Source: Salipiger marinus (GTDB taxonomy: Bacteria; Pseudomonadota; Alphaproteobacteria; Rhodobacterales; Rhodobacteraceae). Taken from it: a DNA stretch of 64,000 nucleotides. The position numbers were made by a program, and so were the translations under genes. The stretch covers positions 161,369 through 225,368 of the forward strand of contig NZ_FNEJ01000010.1 of the NCBI RefSeq assembly GCF_900100085.1, given 5' to 3'. The notes under the pieces are model-generated. The model ran no database searches. It had not been told where the DNA came from and was given only the letters and a program-made list of their open reading frames with translations. This document shows positions 59,766 to 64,000 of the stretch, piece by piece. Every line of letters begins with the position of its first letter. The first letter of the stretch is position 1.

Positions 59766-60215
59766 TCACTCCAGCCCCACGGCGCTGCGCGCGATGCCGT
59801 CCAGCAGCGCCTCGATCTTCTTCATCTCGCCTTCGGGAAAGCTGCGGAAGCCCACGGTGGTGGTGTCGGGGGACTCTGGCCGGACCATGACGAAGATGTG
59901 GTAGGGGCAGTAGACGATGTTCATCGGATCGGCCTCCATCACCTCGCGCGACAGTTGCGCAGAACAGAAGCTGTAGATGTCGGCCTGTTCGAACAGCACC
60001 ACGTCAGAGCCCAGATCGGCGCGGGTGCGTTCCAGCATGTCGCCGGTATGGCTGATGTGATCGACCACCAGCCCTTCGTCCAGAATGGCGTTTTCCAGCC
60101 CGAAGATCACGTCGTCGAAGCTCTGGTCGGTGTCATAGGTGATCACCGCCTCCTGCGCTGCGACCGGCCCTGCGGCAAGCGCCGCAACCACCAGCCCTGC
60201 AAAAAGATTTTTCAT
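59766..60215 (-). CDS. DUF302 domain periplasmic protein
   Basis: The 149-residue protein has a signal peptide (MKNLFAGLVVAALAAGPVAA) and a DUF302-type domain: 'DQSFDDVIFGLENAILDEGLVVDHISHTGDMLERTRADLG', 'VVLFEQADIYSFCSAQLSREVMEADPMNIVYCPYHIFVM'. The two Cys may form a disulfide or bind a metal. DUF302 proteins are often found with sulfur or redox genes; no specific role is known. GGGAGG stands 7 nt before ATG 60215. It is divergent from the glutamate-synthase-like gene. Confidence 0.85.
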   Translation of the reverse strand: MKNLFAGLVVAALAAGPVAAQEAVITYDTDQSFDDVIFGLENAILDEGLVVDHISHTGDMLERTRADLGSDVVLFEQADIYSFCSAQLSREVMEADPMNIVYCPYHIFVMVRPESPDTTTVGFRSFPEGEMKKIEALLDGIARSAVGLE

Positions 60216-60316
60216 GATTTTCCTCCCTTGGTTGCCGATCCGTGCGGCGGTTGTCACTGTGTCGCCCTATCCTGACGATATGACTGATGCAGTTCAATGA
60301 ATATGTAGAGGGGCCC

Positions 60317-61810
60317 ATGGGCGCGGCAATGTATATCCTTCAACTCCTTGCGCTGGGGTTTCTGGTGGTGATCGGACTGGCGGTGCTGCTGGTCTTTCTT
60401 CTGTATCTTGTGGACACCACCCAGACCGGCGACGCGATCCGGCGCAATTACCCGGTGATCGGGCGCTTTCGCGGGCTGTTCACCAAGCTGGGCGAATTCT
60501 TCCGGCAGTATTTCTTTGCCATGGACCGCGAGGAGATGCCGTTCAACCGCGCGCAGCGGGACTGGGTGTATCATGCCACCACCGGGCGGGATAACACCGT
60601 GGCCTTCGGATCGACCCGCAACCTGAACGTGCCGGGCACGCCGATCTTTGCCAATGCGGTGTTCCCGCCGCTGGATGACCAGTTCGCGCTGACCGAGCCG
60701 ATGCTCATCGGCCCCACCGCCCGCATCCCCTATGTGGCGCGGTCGATCTTCAACATCTCCGGCATGAGCTATGGCGCGATTTCCCGCCCTGCGGTCGAGG
60801 CGCTGAGCCGGGGTGCCGCCAAGGCGGGCATCTGGCTGAACACCGGGGAGGGCGGGCTTGCGCCCTTTCACCTGCTGGGGGGCTGCGATCTGGTCTATCA
60901 GATCGGCACCGCCAAGTTCGGGCTGCGCGATGCGGAGGGCAATCTGGACGATGCCAAGCTGGCCGAGGTCGGCGCCAATCCGCATGTGAAGATGTTCGAG
61001 CTGAAGCTGGCGCAGGGGGCCAAGCCCGGCAAGGGCGGCATCCTGCCCGGCGAGAAGGTGAACGAGGAAATTGCCGCGATCCGCGGGCTGAAGGTGGGCC
61101 AGCCCGGCATTTCGCCCAACCGACACCGCGAGATCGACGATTTTGGCGATCTGCTGGACATGATCGTGCATATCCGCCGCGTCTCGGGCCGCCCTGTCGG
61201 GTTCAAGACGGTGATCGGCTCTTCCGATGACTGGGAGGAGATGTTCCAGCTGATCGTCGAGCGCGGCCCGGAAAGCGCGCCGGATTTCATCAGCATCGAC
61301 GGCGGCGAAGGCGGCACCGGGGCGGCGCCCATGCCGCTGATCGACCTTGTGGGCATGCCCATCCGGGAATCGCTGCCGCGTATGGTCGACCTGCGCGACC
61401 GCTACGGGCTGAAAAGCCGGATCCGGATCATCGCCAGCGGCAAGCTGGTCAACCCGTCCGATGTGGCATGGGCGATCTGTCTGGGTGCGGATTTTGTGAC
61501 CTCGGCCCGGGGCTTCATGTTCTCGCTGGGCTGCATTCAGGCGCTGAAATGCAACCGGAACACCTGCCCCACCGGCATCACCACCCATGACCCGCGCCTG
61601 CAGAAGGGTCTGGTGGCGGAGGCCAAATATCTGAAGGTGGCCAATTACGCCAAGTCCGTCATCAAGGAGGTGGAAACCATCGCCCATTCCGTGGGTGTGG
61701 CCGAACCCCGGCTGATGCGGCGCAGGCATGTGCGCATCGTGCAGGCGGACGGATCCTCGATCCCGTTTTCCAAGATCCGGCCAAGTTACAGAGGAGACAC
61801 CGCAACGTGA
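60317..61810 (+). CDS. FMN-binding glutamate-synthase family protein with N-terminal membrane helix
   Basis: The protein has 497 residues from ATG 60317, where GAGGGG lies just upstream; ATG 60287 would add ten. An N-terminal membrane helix ('MYILQLLALGFLVVIGLAVLLVFLLYLV') is followed by the GltB-like FMN domain: 'FNISGMSYGAISRPAVEALSRGAAKAGIWLNTGEGGLAPFH', 'QPGISPNRHREIDDFGDLLDMI', 'DFISIDGGEGGTGAAPMPLIDLVGMPIRESLP'. The 'GCIQALKCNRNTCPTGITTHDP' cysteines bind a 3Fe-4S cluster. It lacks the amidotransferase domain, so it is not a complete glutamate synthase. Its reaction is unknown; a membrane-bound redox role is likely. Confidence 0.87.
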   Translation: MGAAMYILQLLALGFLVVIGLAVLLVFLLYLVDTTQTGDAIRRNYPVIGRFRGLFTKLGEFFRQYFFAMDREEMPFNRAQRDWVYHATTGRDNTVAFGSTRNLNVPGTPIFANAVFPPLDDQFALTEPMLIGPTARIPYVARSIFNISGMSYGAISRPAVEALSRGAAKAGIWLNTGEGGLAPFHLLGGCDLVYQIGTAKFGLRDAEGNLDDAKLAEVGANPHVKMFELKLAQGAKPGKGGILPGEKVNEEIAAIRGLKVGQPGISPNRHREIDDFGDLLDMIVHIRRVSGRPVGFKTVIGSSDDWEEMFQLIVERGPESAPDFISIDGGEGGTGAAPMPLIDLVGMPIRESLPRMVDLRDRYGLKSRIRIIASGKLVNPSDVAWAICLGADFVTSARGFMFSLGCIQALKCNRNTCPTGITTHDPRLQKGLVAEAKYLKVANYAKSVIKEVETIAHSVGVAEPRLMRRRHVRIVQADGSSIPFSKIRPSYRGDTAT

Positions 61811-61882
61811 CACGGCTTGGTTTGGCGTCGGCGGAATTTGGCCTTACCGTATCTGGCAGGTGTGTGACAGGAGACAGGTAAG

Positions 61883-62785
61883 ATGGCGCGGCGCTGGACA
61901 GGGTCCCTCAAGGATCGGGACGTAACGGATGAATCCCTGTGGCTAAGCCGCAGGCAGCTTATGGGCGGGGCCGCCGCAGGGCTGGCGCTGACCACCCTGC
62001 CGGGCGGTGCCCGCGCGCAGGGGCTGGAGCCGAACCGCTGGGAGGAGATCACCAGCTACAACAACTACTATGAATTCGGCACCGGCAAGGAAGACCCCAA
62101 AGCCTATGCCGACGCGCTGACCACCAAGCCGTGGACGGTGACGATGGCAGGCATGGTCGACCGCCCCGGCGATTACGCCTTCGAGGACATCATGGCCAAG
62201 ATGACGGTGGAGGAACGCATCTACCGCTTCCGCTGTGTCGAGGCGTGGTCGATGGTGGTGCCGTGGAACGGGTTTGAACTGGCCGACCTGCTGGATCTGG
62301 CGGGCGTGCAGTCGGGCGCAAAATATGTGGCGTTCGAAACCGCCTATCGCCCCGACGAGATGCGCGGCGTCGCCTATCCGGTGCTGGACTGGCCCTATGT
62401 CGAAGGGCTGCGGCTGGACGAGGCGATGCACCCGCTGACCATCATGGCGACCGGCATCTATGGCCGCGACATCCCCAACCAGAACGGCGCGCCGCTGCGG
62501 CTGGTGGTGCCATGGAAATACGGGTTCAAGTCGATCAAGTCGGTGGTGCGGATCACCCTGACCGATACCGAGCCGCCCACCTCGTGGAACAAGGCCAATG
62601 CGCGGGAATACGGCTTTTACAGCAACGTGAACCCCGAGGTGGACCACCCGCGCTGGAGTCAGGCGACCGAGCGGCCCATTGGCGGCGGGTTTTTCGCCAA
62701 GCGCGAGTCCACGCTGATGTTCAACGGCTACGCGGATGAGGTGGCCTCGCTTTACGCTGGCATGGATCTGTCGAAGTTCTTCTGA
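61883..62785 (+). CDS. msrP: Periplasmic protein-methionine-sulfoxide reductase, catalytic subunit MsrP
   Basis: The 300-residue molybdopterin enzyme reduces methionine sulfoxides in oxidised periplasmic proteins. A Tat signal is seen ('LSRRQLMGGAAAGLALTTLPGGARA'). The Mo ligand Cys is in 'YRFRCVEAWSMVVPWNGFEL', and the family blocks 'KYVAFETAYRPDEMRGV' and 'PYVEGLRLDEAMHPLTIMATGIYGRDIPNQNGAPLRLVVPWKYGFKSIKSVV' follow. AGGAGACAGG precedes ATG 61883. Its stop overlaps the msrQ start (TGATG), so the two are made together. Confidence 0.96.
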   Translation: MARRWTGSLKDRDVTDESLWLSRRQLMGGAAAGLALTTLPGGARAQGLEPNRWEEITSYNNYYEFGTGKEDPKAYADALTTKPWTVTMAGMVDRPGDYAFEDIMAKMTVEERIYRFRCVEAWSMVVPWNGFELADLLDLAGVQSGAKYVAFETAYRPDEMRGVAYPVLDWPYVEGLRLDEAMHPLTIMATGIYGRDIPNQNGAPLRLVVPWKYGFKSIKSVVRITLTDTEPPTSWNKANAREYGFYSNVNPEVDHPRWSQATERPIGGGFFAKRESTLMFNGYADEVASLYAGMDLSKFF

Positions 62786-63408
62786 TGCGCGACAGGATCA
62801 ACACCGCGCTGCGGCGCATCCCCGCGTGGGTCATCTATGTCATGGCGCCGCTGCCGGTGGTCTGGCTGGTCTGGCAGGGCTTCATCGGCGGGCTGGGCGT
62901 GGAACCCATCCGCGCGCTGGAACATGAACTGGGAGAGATCGGCCTGCAGCTGCTGCTCGCCGGGCTCTGCGTGACGCCGCTGCGGCGGTATCTCGGGCTG
63001 AACCTGCTCAAGTTCCGCCGTGCGCTTGGTCTGGTCGCCTTCTTCTACATCACGCTGCATCTGCTGGTCTGGCTGGTGCTGGACGTGCAGATCCCCGCAC
63101 AGATCTGGGCCGACATCGTGAAGCGCCCCTATATCACCGTGGGGATGCTGGCCTTTGTGCTGATGGTGCCGCTGGCGCTGACCTCCAACAATGCCTCGGT
63201 GCGGCGGCTGGGGGCACGCTGGCGCAGGCTGCACTGGCTGACCTATCCGGTGGCGGTGCTTGGCGCGCTGCATTTTGTGCTGCTGGCCAAGGGGTTCCAG
63301 ATCGAGCCGCTGATCTATCTGACGCTGGCGCTTCTTCTTGTGGCGCTGCGCGGGCGGGCGCTGTGGCCATGGCCCGTGAAACCACGGGGCCGGGCGCAGG
63401 CGTCCTGA
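62785..63408 (+). CDS. msrQ: Membrane haem subunit MsrQ
   Basis: The 207-residue protein has about six membrane helices in the ferric-reductase-like fold. The haem ligand candidates are His in 'ALEHELGEIGLQLLLAGLCVTPLRRYLG', 'FFYITLHLLVWLVLD' and 'LHWLTYPVAVLGALHFVLLAKG'. It passes electrons from the quinone pool or a flavin reductase to MsrP. The overlap with msrP and the clear family match make the call firm. A terminator hairpin follows 27 bp after the stop. Confidence 0.95.
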   Translation: MRDRINTALRRIPAWVIYVMAPLPVVWLVWQGFIGGLGVEPIRALEHELGEIGLQLLLAGLCVTPLRRYLGLNLLKFRRALGLVAFFYITLHLLVWLVLDVQIPAQIWADIVKRPYITVGMLAFVLMVPLALTSNNASVRRLGARWRRLHWLTYPVAVLGALHFVLLAKGFQIEPLIYLTLALLLVALRGRALWPWPVKPRGRAQAS

Positions 63409-63434
63409 GGCAGGCAGACAGGGATTTGGACCAG

Positions 63435-63460
63435 ACGGCCCGGCAGACATGCCGGGCCGT
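63435..63460 (+). terminator. Terminator of msrPQ
   Basis: A perfect 11-bp stem ACGGCCCGGCA / TGCCGGGCCGT (63435-63445, 63450-63460) with a GACA loop is followed by CGTGGTTTT. The T run is not immediate, but the hairpin is strong. Confidence 0.7.
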
Positions 63461-63648
63461 CGTGGTTTTGGTGGCTCGCCTGCGGCTTACCCCCAGAGTC
63501 GGGGCAGATTCTGTGGATATCTATGTGGGTATGTCGATTTTGGGTGTGATCTGGGTGTGTTGTGTCGGGATTTTTTGGGTTAAGCTTTTGGATTTGCGTG
63601 ATTTTTGAGGTTTTTGGTGCTGCTCGTGAAGTTTTTGCGAAAAAGGGG

Positions 63649-63677
63649 TTGCGGGTGTTTGTTGTATTCCGTAGATA
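63649..63677 (+). promoter_or_regulatory. rRNA operon promoter (sigma70)
   Basis: TTGCGG (63649-63654), a 17-bp gap and TAGATA (63672-63677) are preceded by an A/T-rich stretch with several T5 and A5 runs (about 63590-63645), which could act as an UP element. The sequence after the -10 box (GCCCCTCACCGGCGGC) looks like the 5' end of rRNA precursors in Rhodobacterales. Confidence 0.7.
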
Positions 63678-63683
63678 GCCCCT

Positions 63684-64000
63684 CACCGGCGGCGCTGAGG
63701 TGCTGACGGGACGCCAGACGGGGCGGCGGCGAGGCGGGAACGCGGAGCTGGTCGCAGACGAGGCGGAACGGAATTCGAGGGCATGACGGGCAGCGCGCCG
63801 CAAGTTAGGGCGCACTGGTCTGGTTTTTGTCTCTCACGCTCTTTGACATCGCAAGTATCTGAAGAGATATGCGGGCGGCACTGGTTCATACGATGGATCA
63901 AATGTCTGCATATCAACGCTTCTAGGGTTTCGGCCCGATGATGAAGTGTCAGCTTCACTGTTTGGCGGCTTTCGGTTTCTTTGGAAACCCGAAGCACGAC
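63684..64000 (+). other. rRNA operon leader (16S gene lies beyond the window)
   Basis: From the predicted start to the window end there is no recognisable gene. The region holds GC-rich segments with stems such as CACCGGCGGC, the boxA element and the A/T-richer stretch typical of the RNase III processing region 5' of 16S rRNA. The 16S 5' end (AGAGTTTGATC) is not reached by base 64000. The call rests on the promoter, the boxA and the general look. Confidence 0.6.
63837..63848 (+). promoter_or_regulatory. boxA antitermination element of the rRNA leader
   Basis: CGCTCTTTGACA differs by two bases from the boxA consensus TGCTCTTTAACA. It lies about 155 nt downstream of the predicted rRNA start and would bind NusB/S10 for antitermination. 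Confidence 0.75.

Noticed and set aside
63684..64000. Part of the 16S rRNA gene
   Set aside because: The conserved 16S 5' sequence (AGAGTTTGATC) does not appear before base 64000; only the leader is present.

Overview
The window is G+C-rich chromosomal DNA of an alphaproteobacterium, most likely of the order Rhodobacterales (Rhodobacter/Paracoccus-type). The evidence is the gene content (DUF1523, DUF6478-like, DUF1285, GT14 glycosyltransferase, accD-folC pair, msrPQ), the style of the heat-shock and rRNA promoters, and short G-rich palindromic intergenic repeats. No phage, insertion sequence, CRISPR array or tRNA was recognised. It looks like ordinary core chromosome, densely packed, with many 4-bp gene overlaps.

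Layout. 1-5141: end of a SnoaL-like gene, a DUF1523 membrane protein, a periplasmic protein, a Crp/Fnr regulator, succinate-semialdehyde dehydrogenase (gabD) and an alpha/beta hydrolase. 5304-8828: HIT protein, a GT14-type glycosyltransferase facing away from a sulfotransferase, and a DUF1285 protein. 8885-15577: a tightly overlapping operon moxR / DUF58 / DUF4159 / vWA-like membrane protein. 15574-22386: two membrane proteins, glycolate oxidase glcDEF and a tandem pair of trypsin-like proteases. 22396-25348: a small heat-shock protein with a predicted RpoH promoter and a ROSE-type RNA thermometer, then a secreted phytase/esterase-like protein preceded by a textbook PHO box. 25371-38526: an ABC ATPase, a zinc-finger mini-protein, transporters, S-formylglutathione hydrolase, HAD phosphatase, zapE, folC, accD, a CPBP protease, a lipoprotein, a DUF6478-like protein and a DMT exporter.

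38703-46296 is a polyamine locus: PuuB-like oxidase, potFGHI-type ABC importer, a GntR regulator and a putrescine aminotransferase. gabD, near the left end, would finish the route from putrescine through GABA to succinate. Two palindromes with a shared TTTGATCA core flank the gntR gene and are candidate operators. 46339-53456 carries genome-maintenance genes (Ada, IMPACT-like protein, MutL, RmuC, DinB with an N-terminal zinc ribbon, a NUDIX hydrolase) and a rhodanese. 53984-63408 has an SPFH/NfeD pair, pyrF, heat-shock clpB, fasciclin and DUF302 periplasmic proteins, an FMN glutamate-synthase-like protein and the periplasmic methionine-sulfoxide repair pair msrPQ. The last 350 bases are the promoter and leader of an rRNA operon whose 16S gene lies just outside the window.

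Themes worth a second look: four convergent gene pairs end with stop codons interlocked over the same 4 bp. Most other convergent junctions hold a terminator hairpin or a repeat of the palindromic family. Regulatory sites (PHO box, paired RpoH promoters, ROSE thermometer, polyamine operators) can be read directly from the DNA.
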